Source: Acanthosepion esculentum (taxonomy: Eukaryota > Mollusca > Cephalopoda > Sepiida > Sepiidae). From it: a stretch of 64,000 nt of DNA. The stretch covers positions 14,926,997-14,990,996 of the forward strand of contig OZ038498.1 in NCBI GenBank assembly GCA_964036315.1, read 5' to 3'. Position numbers and translations under genes: made by a program. A model generated the notes under the pieces. It was not told where the DNA came from. It saw only the letters and a list, made by a program, of their open reading frames with translations, and did not search any database. How positions within the stretch are numbered: the first letter of the stretch is position 1; each line of letters starts with the position of its first letter. Of this stretch, positions 1-9,430 are shown piece by piece.

Positions 1-265
1 ATATATATATATATCCACGGTTTTCTTTATCTTGACCTGTAAATTCAAAATGTATTGTGAATGTGACAACTCATTTCCTAAATGTCTTGTCGAGTTCTGC
101 TGTAGCAAAAAAGCCACAACAAGCAAATAGTGGAGATCGATTTCATATCACTGTCAACAGTCTGTGAAAGTAATTAACCAGTGATATTTGATGAACACCT
201 TTTCCACGTGTGCTTATCGGATACAAATACACATTAACTGCATTTTTTTTTCTTTTCTTTTCCAG
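1..265 (+). other. Intronic sequence ending in a splice acceptor
   Basis: This stretch starts with a short (AT)n run and ends in a long pyrimidine tract (about 243-263) followed by AG at 264-265. That is a strong 3' splice site directly before the neuropeptide-coding exon. I see no coding signal in the rest. The upstream exons with the signal peptide should lie outside the window. The frame stays open through the pyrimidine tract from an ATG at 210, giving a hydrophobic stretch, but that is what a T-rich tract encodes by chance. Confidence 0.7.
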
Positions 266-524
266 GTGTGATGACAGTATGGGAAAACGAGGTAGTTGGA
301 ACAAGCGCGGCAGCTGGAATAAGCGCGGCAGCTGGGACAAGCGAGGTAGCTGGAACAAGAGGGACGCCGCCGAAGAAAAGCGAGGTAGCTGGAACAAGAG
401 GGCCGAAGACATTGAAATCAGCCAGCGCGGCAGTTGGAACAAGCGAGCCGATGCCAACGCCGAAGATTATTCGGAGGCCATTCTGCGACGCCTACTTTTA
501 GAAAATTACGGTGCCCGTCTTTAG
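266..524 (+). CDS. Octopus cardioactive peptide (Ocp-3/4 type) precursor, last coding exon
   Basis: This is the C-terminal part of a secreted neuropeptide precursor. The exon enters in the frame that reads CDDSMGKR, then repeats of GSWN or GSWD each followed by KR, and stops at TAG 522-524. There are six tetrapeptides: three GSWN or GSWD units in tandem after MGKR (GSWN, GSWN, GSWD), a fourth GSWN, then GSWN after the acidic spacer DAAEEKR, and GSWN after AEDIEISQR. The precursor ends in an acidic tail, ADANAEDYSEAILRR, and a short C-terminus. KR sites are the usual prohormone convertase targets. No Gly precedes KR, so the peptides are not amidated. GSWD is the reported sequence of octopus heart-active Ocp-3, and Ocp-4 is its D-Ser2 isomer. 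Five of the six copies here encode Asn in place of Asp. The signal peptide is not in view, so the gene is partial. The identification rests on the tetrapeptide; I am confident that it is a neuropeptide precursor and fairly confident that it is Ocp. Confidence 0.87.
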
Positions 525-1185
525 GCAAACCAAATTAAATTAAGCCCTTCTATGTCAAAGCAAAAGAACTGAAAGAACAAAAACGACTGGAAAAAAAAAG
601 ATAAAGAAACTTTCTCTACCCCAACCCCACAACAAAAAAAAATATGATTTTCAAAAAGAAAATCGATTTTTAAAAAATGCAAAAAAAAAAACAAACAAAA
701 AAACGGGTACTGCAATCGCTCTATAGGCTAACCGTTCCCTCAAAAAAAAAAGTATTTTAAAATAATATACTAAATTAAGTAAAATAGATCGTAAATTACT
801 GAAAGAATTCCTGCAAAATTGCAGGAGTTTCCACATATTTCAAACAAAGACTAAAAACAAAAAAAAAAGAAGAAAATGGGAGAGAGGGAAAGGAACAACT
901 CACTATTACATCAATTACCCAGAAGACTGAGATGTGACGGTGATGAAAACGACAAAGATGCTCTTTACTTATAATTGCTATATATATATATGTATATATA
1001 TATGTTATGCATAAAGAAATGTAACACATAAAATATATAGAATTGCAATATATGTATATATATATATAAAGTGTATCGTAATATATATATATATCTATTT
1101 ATACGTATAGATATATAAATATATATATATGGTATTGTAATTATAAAAAACATTCTGTGAATAAATTTTCAAACATGATATGGTC
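525..1185 (+). other. Probable 3' UTR with AATAAA at 1160-1165
   Basis: A/T-rich sequence follows the neuropeptide stop codon with no further exon signal. It contains several poly-A tracts and (TA)n runs (about 980-1130). The first clear AATAAA hexamer is at 1160-1165, so polyadenylation near 1180 is plausible. The end is inferred, not seen. Confidence 0.45.
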
Positions 1186-1725
1186 TATTTTCTTATTTAT
1201 TTATTTATTTGTGTTTTAATAACATCGTAAAAGTTGCATTGAGATCTGAATTGCCGCCATATTTATTTTTTTACTGAAGGAATATACTCGAATTTAATTC
1301 CTCTTTAATCCGTATCATGACCAGGTTATTGCCGGATCATAGAGAATGCCGGCTGACAAAAGGAATCCTCAAGAAAGCTACGTTAACATAGTATTGCCAG
1401 CTCATTCCACAATATATATAGATTGCTGTCATCAAAGGTAGAACAAAACTTAACACAGGAAATAAAAGAATTGTTATTATTGGTTATCAGCCAGCCATAG
1501 TTTACCGGCTAGTGTTAGGAAGAATATTGCTTTAGCTTTCCAGTACACCGAGTACTAATATTAACATTAGTGTAGCCATTGATACACGAACACTGAATGC
1601 GAATATAGAAAGACGAGATACGAGCCAGTAACAAATATAACATTTAATGGTTAATTTGCAGTGTAACACCCGCATTCAGTTTGCATTAAAAATTTTCAGA
1701 ATACTTACATTTATGTATAATTGTA
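1186..1725. other. No gene recognised
   Basis: AT-rich sequence with no sustained reading frame, splice-flanked exon or repeat family that I recognise. Confidence 0.5.
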
Positions 1726-1965
1726 CATGCTCATGTGTACATATGGGGACTATTTAGGATTTCCATTGAGACAACGAGGTATTATGGTGGATGTAGTAAG
1801 AAAGGTTAGTAAGAATGTGTTGTTTTGGTGTTAGGAATATTGTTTGTCAGTGCTTGTGACTAACTGAGTTTAAAATTAAGACAGTTGAAGACTGTCCTTT
1901 TCCCCATCCCCTTTTTAGGCCTTGTGCCACATTTTCTGTATTTTTCACAGAAATAAATATCGTAA
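1726..1965 (+). repeat. 5'-truncated LINE 3' tail (GGCCTTGTGCCACA family)
   Basis: The segment is a diverged copy of 45418-45650. Shared blocks include GGTATTATGGTGGATG or close variants, a 'tgttaggaatattg' block and the final GGCCTTGTGCCACA followed by an AAATAAATAT end. The same GGTATTATGGTGGATG block and the same tail occur in the 3' UTR of the L1/Tx1-type LINE at 45918-49619 (reverse strand). It is therefore best read as a short, 5'-truncated insertion of that LINE group. Confidence 0.6.
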
Positions 1966-1984
1966 TTGTACATGCTCCATTCGA

Positions 1985-2506
1985 ATCTGAATTTAGGATT
2001 CAATCGCGTCGTCGGCGACGTCTCTTCTTCATCTTTGAAGAAATCCTCCAACAGATATCACGGAACAACTCAGTATTCTTTTCTTTGTTACCATAGAAAT
2101 CCTCCTGTCTCGCAGTACTCTGCCCAGCTTTTGGAATGTGTCCCTGGCCATCCCAATACGTCTACGGATTTCAGTGTCGCACTTACAGTCCTCTGTTAAG
2201 ACGCTTCCCAGATATTTAAACTTCATCCTTCGGGCTCATCCTCTTAATGATGACCATGCATTCCGTCGTCTTGTAGTTAATGTTTAGTCCTTTCTTCACA
2301 CTCTCCGTCGCTACCTTCTGAAGGAGATTTTGTAATTTCATTTCCGTGTCTGCTATCAGTACTTTTCATCTGCGTATCTTACGTTGTTAAGATTGTGGCT
2401 GCCAATGATAAATCCCGGTAGAGTATCCAGTTCTCTAAGAATTGCCTTGCTGTATAAGTTGAACAGGTCCGGTGAGAAGACGCATCCTTGCCTTACAGCA
2501 TGCACG
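1985..2506 (-). pseudogene. RTE-like LINE reverse transcriptase fragment
   Basis: Read on the minus strand, the stretch encodes pieces of a non-LTR reverse transcriptase. The upstream part (right end) gives QGCVFSPDLFNLYS, then ILRELDTLPGFIIGSHNLNN, then RYADE where an active enzyme has YADD. After a degenerate gap comes KFKYLGSVLTEDCKCDTEIR and DRRISMVTKKRILSC, the conserved block downstream of the catalytic YADD in RTE-type elements. The second catalytic Asp is lost and the frame is broken, so it is dead. The same family recurs at 5470, 6210, 7130-7725, 13420 and 14530. Confidence 0.72.
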
Positions 2507-2584
2507 CACATAGGGAACGAGTTTCATGCAATAAAAAGGCTAAAAAACTAAAACCAACAAATAATATATATACTTACGATACCG

Positions 2585-2710
2585 GGGCACCCCGAGGCGG
2601 TGTAATGGTTAGCAAGGTTGTCTCGCTAGAACAATTACGACTGAGTAGTGAGTTCGATCCTCACTGGGTGCCCCATACTTTCGGCCTTGTGCCACATCTT
2701 GGAAAATCAC
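2585..2710 (+). mobile_element. tRNA-derived SINE, complete, with 18-bp target duplication
   Basis: The element has a nearly complete tRNA-like head. An acceptor-like GGGGCAC near the start pairs with GTGCCCC near 2668-2674. An A-box-like block (GGTGTAATGGTTAG, about 2599-2612) and a B box (GTTCGATCCTC, 2652-2662) complete the internal Pol III promoter. The head is followed by a short tail with GGCCTTGTGCCACA. Exact direct repeats TATATACTTACGATACCG flank it at 2567-2584 and 2711-2728, so this is a recent, precise retroposition. The tail matches the 3' end of the LINE at 45918-49619. Confidence 0.85.
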
Positions 2711-2736
2711 TATATACTTACGATACCGTATGGAGC

Positions 2737-2868
2737 TATTGATAAGCAATGCGCAAGACTGTATTACCAAACACTCTGCTTTTGTCGGCTGCTGTGGAAA
2801 GTTGTGAAGTACGTGTGGCGCTGACCTCGAAGCCGCTCAACGAACTAATGGCGGTTGATTAAAAAAAG
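2737..2868 (+). repeat. Unnamed ~130-bp dispersed repeat, copy 1
   Basis: This segment is a diverged copy of 3746-3872. Shared blocks include 'accaaacactctgctt', 'gtcggctgc' or 'gtcggctac', 'cgtgtggcgctg' and 'aactaatggcg', and both copies end in an A-tract. The A-rich end suggests a retroposed sequence. I do not recognise the family and see no tRNA boxes. Confidence 0.6.
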
Positions 2869-3139
2869 GAATGGTAATTCCTACATTATTTGAAACTTCC
2901 TCGTTCCTCACATGTTATTTCCATGATACTCTTAGCAGTTGTAGGTCGAACCACGTTTCTGCCGCTTCAAGACTCTTCCTTGAGAATATTGTGTAGCATT
3001 CATTGTCAAATAGGAGATTAGATATTGACATTTCATACATTTTGTAATCTCGTAATATTTACTTAGACATATACGACAGATAAGAAGAGACAAGATAAAT
3101 ATGTAGAAACTAGTCCTCCATCTTGGGAACAGGCAATTG

Positions 3140-3278
3140 CCGGGACGTAATATAGCCTGACGGTTCCGTATAGGATACAGGTTCGATACAGGATATAGGC
3201 CGGTAAATGTTGTTAATACTGTTTATTATGAACAGAGCATTTACTTAAATATTTGTATCTATAAATAAAACGTATAAA
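3140..3278 (+). repeat. SINE with 'AACAGAGCATTTACTTAAA' tail, partial head
   Basis: A B-box-like GGTTCGATACAGG lies near 3180. The tail 'actgtttattatgaacag' then 'agcatttacttaaatattt' follows. The same head-tail combination occurs at 52455-52620, and the head is best preserved at 55785. The 5' part of the tRNA-like head is degraded here. It runs into the (TG)n tract at 3279. Confidence 0.6.
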
Positions 3279-3510
3279 TATGTGTGTGTGTGTATTTGTG
3301 TGTGTGTTTGTGCGTGTTTGTGTGTGCGTGTGTTTGTGTGTGTGTGTGTGTTTGTGTGTGTGTTTGTGTGTGTGTGTTTGTGAGTGTTTGTGTGTGTGTG
3401 TTTGTGAGTGTTTGTGTGTGTTTGTGTGTGTGTGTTTGTGTGTGTGTGTTTGTGCGTGTGTTTGTGCGCGCGTGTGTGTGTGTGTGTGTGTGCGCGCGCG
3501 CGCGTTGCAA
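3279..3510. repeat. (TG)n-rich microsatellite
   Basis: About 230 bp of TG dinucleotides with TTTG, TGCG and TGAG interruptions, ending in a (GC)n-rich patch. It sits at the 3' end of a SINE. Reading frames through it are compositional artefacts. Confidence 0.95.
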
Positions 3511-3745
3511 TGTTATCAAAAGTAGAAGAAATAAAACCAGGGAGTTACTGAATCTGAAAGAATATAATGTAAACATTAATTGTCGAGAACAATAAAATAA
3601 CAGCATTTAAGAGAGCAGCAGATGTGATGCTTGGCGATTGTCTCATGTAAATACAAAGGCTAAGTATATTGATTTTTACTTTAAGGCTTTTGGCCTTAAA
3701 GTAATAAATAATATACATACTATGCGACATGCAGCTACATATAAG

Positions 3746-3872
3746 TAATAAGCAAAGATCGTATCACCAAAACACTCTGCTTCTGTCGGCTACCGCGGAG
3801 AGTTGCAAACAACGTGTGGCGCTGCTCTCGCATTCGCTCAACAAACTAATGGCGAGTGATTAAAAAAAAACG
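3746..3872 (+). repeat. Unnamed ~130-bp dispersed repeat, copy 2
   Basis: Second copy of the 2737-2868 repeat, about 1 kb downstream in the same orientation and also ending in an A-tract. The preceding 3675-3710 segment contains a small perfect hairpin (ACTTTAAGGC / GCCTTAAAGT). Confidence 0.6.
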
Positions 3873-3959
3873 TACCGGACAATGGGAGCAACCAGACGAC
3901 AGAGTGGTTAAAGAGGTCAGATTGTAATAATGCTCTTCTTAAAAAATGGCGTTTCCCTC

Positions 3960-4130
3960 ATTCTTTCTGCGAGTTTCTTTCGCACTCAGTAACCTCTTGC
4001 GTCTTAGTGGCTTTATTGCCTTGCTTTGGATGAAATGATTAAAGAAAATAGTTATTTTGCGAAGAACAACAAATACAATGGCGGGACGACAAGATTACTG
4101 GTATGGAAATTTTCAGTTTTTGGGGAATAA
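3960..4130 (+). repeat. LINE 3' end fragment, related to 5400-5530
   Basis: The segment repeats, with divergence, the 3' end of the LINE arm at 4737-5450: 'cttgcgt', 'tagtggct', 'ccttgctt', then a run beginning 'acaaatacaatggcggga' and 'ggggaataact'. No coding is left. The next ~600 bp (4130-4735) holds only weak RTE-like scraps. Confidence 0.5.
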
Positions 4131-4736
4131 CTTCCCTTCTTCTACGTGACGCTTCCCTTCAGGACATAGACGACCATGGCTCTCCACAACTTCTTATCTC
4201 GTCTGGCTTTTAGCAGTTTTTTCTCCTTTTTCTAAGGCTCCCGCCATCTGTTAAACTATCCATTAACACAAATTCATTAGGTAACTGGCTCATTCCCTTT
4301 CCCTATCTCTTTTACCCTCTAACCACTTTCGCCCCAGCCCCTCAACCTCCGACATCTTACTCTCTGGGTTAAGGTGTCTACTCGGTCTTAACCGAACTTC
4401 AATGAGTGGCCGTAGGTCCCCTGAGCATCCGTAAATAATTTGACCGGTCCACTGGTTTAATCCTGCTTCCTGCCCACGTTGTGTCTGGTTTCATCCAGAA
4501 AGCAGAAGTGATGTTCATCCATTCACGGTCGACTGAAGATGTAGACACGGCTGGAGAGTCTGTGCTAAGAAATTTAGAATGCACCAAAAAAGAATTAATA
4601 TCTGCAGAAAGCCGAACAAACAACTATTCGATGGTTGAATTGTTAATATCTTTTATATAGCAGGAAAGAATAGTATAGAAAAGAAACCGGTTACAGAAAA
4701 GAAAAGTATTTGACGTAAAAACTCATACACTGGATT

Positions 4737-5450
4737 CGACCCTATCCTAAGGGAATTGGAGGATTTATTATCGGTGGGCGTAATCTTAACAATATAAGAT
4801 ACACAGATCACACTGTGTTGATCGCCGACGTGGAAGGAAAACTATAAAACCTCCTAAACAGATTAGTAGCTAATTAAATTCACTGTCAGCAAATGACAAT
4901 AAGAAAATTTAAATATGGAGTATTGCTGCCATATATGGTCTGGAGCCCCTTCTGTTTGTCTCAAAGTCCTTGATAAAATCCAGAGACGGATATGCAATGT
5001 AATTGGCCCTGATCTGGCATCTCATCTTCAGTCGCTCTTTCACAAACGTGCCGTCGCCTCCCTCTGTCTTTTTTACAAATACTTTCACGGTAACTGCTCC
5101 GATGAGCTGCTTTCGCTGGTTCCCAAACTTCATGAATTTAAGTGTTCAACTAGGCTGGCATCACGCTTTCACTGTCGAAAGTGTTAAATGTAGCCGTCTC
5201 TTCTACTCCAATAGCTTCATGTCTCGCACTTTTCGCCTGTGGAACTCCCTCCCCTCTTCCTGTTTCCCTGATAGCTATAATCTTCAACTATTCAAATGTA
5301 ATGTCAATCGACATCTCCAGATGCTCTGATCTATCCCCTATCCTTCTCTTCATCCTTTCCTCTATCACTCCTCTTTGCTCTCGCTCCAACCCCCTGTAAC
5401 TCCTTGCGTGCTAGTGGCTTCCCGCCTTGCTTGGGGTGAAACGCTTAAAA
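4737..5450 (+). pseudogene. Chimeric LINE fragment, left arm of an inverted duplication
   Basis: Two LINE pieces are joined. The first (about 4740-4870) encodes an RTE-like RT core, GFIIGGRNLNNIRYTDHTVL, where YTDH replaces the catalytic YADD. The second (4915-5330) encodes a different family's C-terminal region, starting MEYCCHIWSGAPSVCLKVLD and including SLCLFYKYFHGNCSDELL. After a +1 shift near 5180 come FRLWNSLPSSCFPDSYNL and the end VNRHL. This second block is the post-RT region typical of CR1/jockey-like elements. The arm is repeated as an inverted copy at 6535-7249 with the same chimera point. It is non-functional because of the frameshift, stops and lost catalytic residues. Confidence 0.75.
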
Positions 5451-5469
5451 AAAAAATTCTGCAACAAAT

Positions 5470-5770
5470 ACAATGGCGGGATAACAAGATTACAGGTATC
5501 GATATTTTCAGTTTTGGGGAATAACTGCTTTTTCTTTGTTTCTGACTAAAAGCAGCCTTTTCTTTGTTTCTAGCTAATTTTTTTCCGTTTCTAGACATTT
5601 TGGCAAAAATTTTTTTCCGTTTCTAGATATTTTGGCAAAACTTCATTCTCTAGTCAAATTCGTCTTCGGATCTCGGTGTCACATTTTCCATTTTCTGTTA
5701 AATCGTTTCTCATATATTTGAAATTCACAATTCTCTTTTTATAAACATTACGAATCTTCCCGTATTGCAT
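5470..5770 (-). pseudogene. RTE-like LINE fragment
   Basis: On the minus strand a degenerate frame reads NFKYMRNDLTENGKCDTEIR, matching the FKYLGSVLTEDCKCDTEIR block at 1985-2506. Downstream coding is broken. A direct, diverged copy lies at 6210-6475, on the other side of the CAC/CAT repeat. Confidence 0.6.
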
Positions 5771-5954
5771 TCCCATTTTTATATAAAATAAACATCTGCG
5801 TTTCGATTACGTCAGCAAAAGAGATCACCCACCGTGCGAGCTTTGCATTGGGAACGTCAAAATCAACTATTTTGAAACTCTACTAACAACAGCCGACGGA
5901 AAATGCTACGAAGAAGCCCGAAGGAAAAAAAGGGGACCAATCATCATCCTCATT

Positions 5955-6041
5955 TTTACCACCACCACATTCACCATCACCACCACCATCATCATGATCA
6001 TCACCACCACCATCATCATCATCATCATCATCACCACCACC

Positions 6042-6072
<31 letters not shown>

Positions 6073-6199
6073 CCACCATCACCACCATCATCATCATCAT
6101 CATCATCATAATCAACATCACCACCACCACCACCACCATTATCATCATCACCACCAACAACCACCACCAACAGCATCATCATCATCATCATCATCATCC
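5955..6199. repeat. (CAC/CAT)n trinucleotide repeat
   Basis: About 245 bp of CAY triplets lie at the centre of the inverted LINE duplication. In one frame this is poly-His, in others poly-Ile/Thr or poly-Asp/Gly on the other strand. No flanking gene supports translation. Confidence 0.95.
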
Positions 6200-6209
6200 T
6201 GAGATCTTC

Positions 6210-6475
6210 CTATGGTTTCCCCATCTGTGGGGAGATTTTCCAACATTCACTGTCATATAAAAGGATGAATATCACATAGCAATCCAGCACCTTTTTCTTT
6301 GTTTCTGACTATTTTTTCTATTTCTCGGCATTTTGCTTGTCTTTTGGAAAGGCTTCTTTCTCTAGTCAAATGCGTGTTCGGATCTCGGTGTCACATTTTC
6401 CATTTTGTTAAAACGCTCCACAGATATTGAAACTTCTCCACCTGCTTGATGATTAATTTGTCACTCACATACTTT
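6210..6475 (-). pseudogene. RTE-like LINE fragment, second copy
   Basis: Diverged direct copy of 5470-5770: both contain a 'ctttttctttgtttctgact' block, 'ctctagtcaaat' and 'ggatctcggtgtcacatttt'. On the minus strand it reads as a decayed YLGSVLTE-type block. Confidence 0.55.
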
Positions 6476-6534
6476 GGCTTTTTTTTCTTTTTTTACTTTC
6501 TCTCTTCTTACAGTTAGTCTTTTTACTCAATTTT

Positions 6535-7249
6535 TTTAAGCGTTTCACCCCAAGCAAGGCGGGAAGACACTAGCACGCAAGGGGTTACAGGGAGTTGGAG
6601 TGAGAGCAAAGAGGAGTGATAGAGGAAAGGATGAAGAGAAGGATAGGGGATAGATCAGGGCATCTGAGATGTCAATTGACATTACATTTGAATAGTTGGA
6701 GATTATAGCTATCAGCGAAACAGGAAGAGGGGAGGCAGTTCTACAGGTGAAAAGTGCGAGACATGAAGCTATTGGAGTAGAAGAGACGGCTACATTTAAC
6801 ACTTTCGACAGTGAAAGCGTGATGCCAGCCTAGTTGAACACTTAAATTCATGAAGTTTGGGAACCAGCGAAAGCAGCTCATCGGAGCAGTTACCGTGAAA
6901 GTATTTGTAAAAAAGACAGAGGGAGGCGACGGCACGTTTGTGAAAGAGCGACTGAAGATGAGATGCCAGATCAGGGCCAATTACATTGCATATCCGTCTC
7001 TGGATTTTATCAAGGACTTTGAGACAAACAGAAGGGGCTCCAGACCATATATGGCAGCAATACTCCATATTTAAATTTTCTTATTCTGTCATTTGCTGAC
7101 AGTGAATTTAATTAGCTACTAATCTGTTTAGGAGGTCTTATAGTTTTCCTTCCACGTCGGCGATCAACACAGTGTTATCTGTGTATCTTATATTGTTAAG
7201 ATTACGCCCACCGATAATATATCCTCCAATTCCCTTAGGATAGGGTCGC
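6535..7249 (-). pseudogene. Chimeric LINE fragment, right arm of the inverted duplication
   Basis: This is the reverse complement of 4737-5450 with few differences. It encodes the same MEYCCHIWSGAPSVCLKVLD block (7068 down to 6796). The RTE-like RT scrap at 7130-7249 reads YTDN here versus YTDH in the left arm. Here the RTE part continues to the right (7516-7725) into more RT sequence, so this copy has kept the longer context and may be the source of the duplication. Confidence 0.75.
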
Positions 7250-7253
7250 TGTC

Positions 7254-7515
7254 ATGTGTCATGCGTGATACACGCTTAGGCGATCATGTATCTTTCGATA
7301 CATGATCGAACGACGTGGCAGATTTTTTTCCGCAATAGTTTGCTATTTTTTCTGCAGTAGACCAGTTGCCATCCAAGGATATAGAACCCGGTCTACCCTG
7401 CAATTTACCCATAGCACGTAAGTGAATGTAATGGGTTCGACTGGAATTCGAACTCGGCTCTCCAATTCCTCTATCCGAACCGCTATTCATTACTCCACCG
7501 TGCCTCTCATGGTCG
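7254..7515 (-). mobile_element. tRNA-derived SINE inserted in the RTE-like RT
   Basis: On the minus strand the head has an A-box-like GGTGGAGTAATGAATAGCGG (from about 7504) and a B box GAGTTCGAATTCC (about 7446-7458). A body and tail follow, ending in the perfect hairpin CGATCATGTATC / GATACATGATCG at 7281-7308. It splits the host RT between FNLYS (7516 onward) and ILRELE (up to 7249), and GGTCGCT at both edges is a possible target duplication. Related heads occur at 14405-14525 and 27845-27995. Confidence 0.65.
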
Positions 7516-7725
7516 CTATAGAGATTGAATAAATCAGGGAGAAAACATATCCTTGTCTCACACCTCTTTCTAATATTTGTGTAGCCACTCAATTCATTTA
7601 TCCGTATGCAGAGGGTTTGCTCCCAGTTCTACTAAACTCTTGGATTATTCTAACATCTTTACTAAATAGATCAAGTTTTCCTATCAGTTCAAATAGATCC
7701 TTGCGCCATACTTTGTCAACTGCTT
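7516..7725 (-). pseudogene. RTE-like LINE RT fragment upstream of the SINE
   Basis: The minus strand encodes KAVDKVWRKDLFELIGKLDL and VRIIQEF, then, after a frame change, RGVRQG and DLFNLYS. These are the palm-domain blocks just upstream of motif B in RTE-type RTs. With 6535-7249 it forms one interrupted, dead RT. Confidence 0.65.
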
Positions 7726-7840
7726 TTGCGTATAGATTTTATAACATGTCGACTTACCCCTAGTGTTCACGTAGAACTACTTACATTATTTACATTATTC
7801 GGACTATTGTCCTCATCTTTGTCGCCATATTTATTACAAC

Positions 7841-7873
7841 GTTTCGGTCGTTGTACGCTCCGGCCTTCTTCAG
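7841..7873 (-). ncRNA. Hammerhead-core-like motif
   Basis: The minus strand has CTGAAGA (7867-7873), an imperfect hairpin and GAAAC (7841-7845). This is the order of the hammerhead ribozyme core (CUGANGA, stem II, GAAA). Stem II pairs only partly and no cleavage-site helix was established. See the matching finding for other copies. Confidence 0.25.
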
Positions 7874-7989
7874 GCGTTTGGAATGTCGAACTGAACCCTT
7901 TATTTCGCTTACTGTTCTAGACTGTTCTAGTTCCACGTGCCATGTTTTAATGGATGTCAGTTATCAGTTATCTCCTGTTAATTTTTCCC

Positions 7990-8095
7990 TCTGAAAGTTC
8001 TCCACTGCCTTAACCGGGTATTGAACTCACACTCTTTGGGTCCTGTCACTGGATCTAACCAACGCCTTTATCCACTGTGCCATGTGTCCTTGAGG
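7990..8095 (-). mobile_element. tRNA-like SINE head
   Basis: The minus strand reads a tRNA-like segment with A-box-like TGGCACAGTGGATAAAGGCG and B box GAGTTCAATACCC. It lacks a clean acceptor pairing and is probably an old SINE head rather than a gene. Confidence 0.5.
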
Positions 8096-8540
8096 ACATC
8101 TGTGTATGAATTTCTGGGTATTGTAGAACTACTTAGTTATGATAATTAAGGCTTATACATGATGGACCTTCCTGGAATGACGATTGATTTCAAATTTAGT
8201 TCATCCCGGAAATCTCTTTTATGATTTTGCGACGGAAAGTGTAACATAGAAAACCGAAATCGGAATAGAAAAAATGATTTTCTGAAGCCAAGAAAACTAT
8301 TAAGAAATAGGAAAATGTACTTAGAAACAAAGCAAAACAAACAGATTTCTGAACTGCTATGTAATGCCTAATCTCCTATGTGGCAATGAATGTTAGACAA
8401 TCTCCTCACAGATGAAGAAGAGACTTAACGAAACAAAAGATGATGACTGACGTTGCATTTAAATCTTTGTTTTTATTAAACTGTATATTTATTTATTTTC
8501 GTTTACCGGTCTGAATGTTCTATTTATTAAAGAAAAGGCT

Positions 8541-8625
8541 GCACTCACCTCAAGGATACGAACCTGCATCTCTTCGGTCAAAAGAAGCAACCCATCACGC
8601 TCTAACCAACTGAGCTACAGAGAGC
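8541..8625 (-). mobile_element. tRNA-like sequence, SINE head or tRNA pseudogene
   Basis: On the minus strand the sequence has a canonical A box (TAGCTCAGTTGGTTAGAGC) and B box (GGTTCGTATCC) in an 85-nt unit. The ends GCTCTCT and GTGAGTGC pair with two mismatches. The middle does not fold into a convincing anticodon stem, so I do not call a functional tRNA. A second B-box-like GTTCGAACC lies just upstream on the same strand near 8720. Confidence 0.55.
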
Positions 8626-8739
8626 AATCTATGCAGTAGGGCCAAAATTGTGCCTTTAAGCAAAATTTCTCGTCGTAGTGTCATATAGAAAGAAAATGAG
8701 TAACTACCGACACCGAGGTTCGAACGTGACCCTCTAGAC

Positions 8740-9325
8740 TTACGAATATATGTTTTCCGCCAGGTATATAAATAGCGGTGTCAGGCTACTAACTGCAGTG
8801 ACTATTGAGTGGAACTATCCAGACGAATTAGTGGGAATTATTGTGCGTCGATGATTTGGGTTTTGTTTTAGTATTTACCGGACGTTAAGCCAAGCCGCGC
8901 TTTTAATAAGGTATTCACTGAAATGGTTAATTATCTTTGGTTGACTTTTACTTCTTTCTTCTTGTTAAGTATTTATTTGCGGTTGTAATTAAATACTGTT
9001 TTATTTAACATTGAAGTCTTGAGTTATACTTAATTATTAACGGCCATGGTACGTCACAAAACTCGCGAATTTTTTTCATATGTGCAGAGTTTCTCAGTTT
9101 GCCGGAGAGCGCAAATTTTTATTTAATAAGATTTCTCGAACATTCAAGTCGGTAGACGAAAATTTTGTTTACAGGAAAACAAAAAGCTGGAAATGAGTTC
9201 CATATGTAAGTGTATAAATCACTAGAATTACGGTTATATTTCAAGCAATTTCAAGAGTAATATGATGGGACATAATTGCCAATCTAGTACGTTTAAAATT
9301 ATGAAGTCTAGGTACTAAGGAAGAA
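8740..9325. other. No gene; weak LTR-like signals
   Basis: A TATA-like block at about 8764 is followed by AT-rich sequence and a junction near 9040 ('attattaacggccatggt') that could be the end of a decayed LTR with a primer site. I found no terminal repeats to support this. There is no coding signal. Confidence 0.25.
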
Positions 9326-9329
9326 AACT

Positions 9330-9430
9330 GATCAGAAAAATTGACGCAAAAATATTTGTAGAAAAGTCAAAAGGGAAAGTAATTGAAGTCGAGATGCCAG
9401 ATCAGGATCAATAATATTGCACATTCTTTT
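9330..9430 (-). pseudogene. Fragment of the MEYCCHIW-type LINE
   Basis: The minus strand is a diverged match to the NVIGPDLASHLQSL to LFYKYF segment of the LINE at 4915-5330: the plus strand has 'gagatgccagatcagg' as at 6960-6980. Frames are broken. Confidence 0.5.

Noticed and set aside
210..265. Possible signal peptide MLIGYKYTLTAFFFLFFSRC in frame with the neuropeptide
   Set aside because: The sequence is an ideal pyrimidine tract plus AG; Phe/Leu codons are expected from it. It remains a minor alternative that a transcript would settle.
3259..3606. Open frames in the TG tract
   Set aside because: Dinucleotide repeat translated as Cys-Val or His-Thr; no gene features.
5883..6260. Poly-His and poly-Asp/Gly frames
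   Set aside because: Trinucleotide repeat within a LINE inverted duplication, with no flanking coding sequence.
8541..8625. Functional tRNA gene
   Set aside because: A and B boxes are good but the anticodon stem does not fold and the acceptor stem has mismatches; better as SINE head or pseudogene.
8760..9060. LTR with TATA and primer site
   Set aside because: Only weak signals; no second LTR and no terminal TG..CA pair could be defined.
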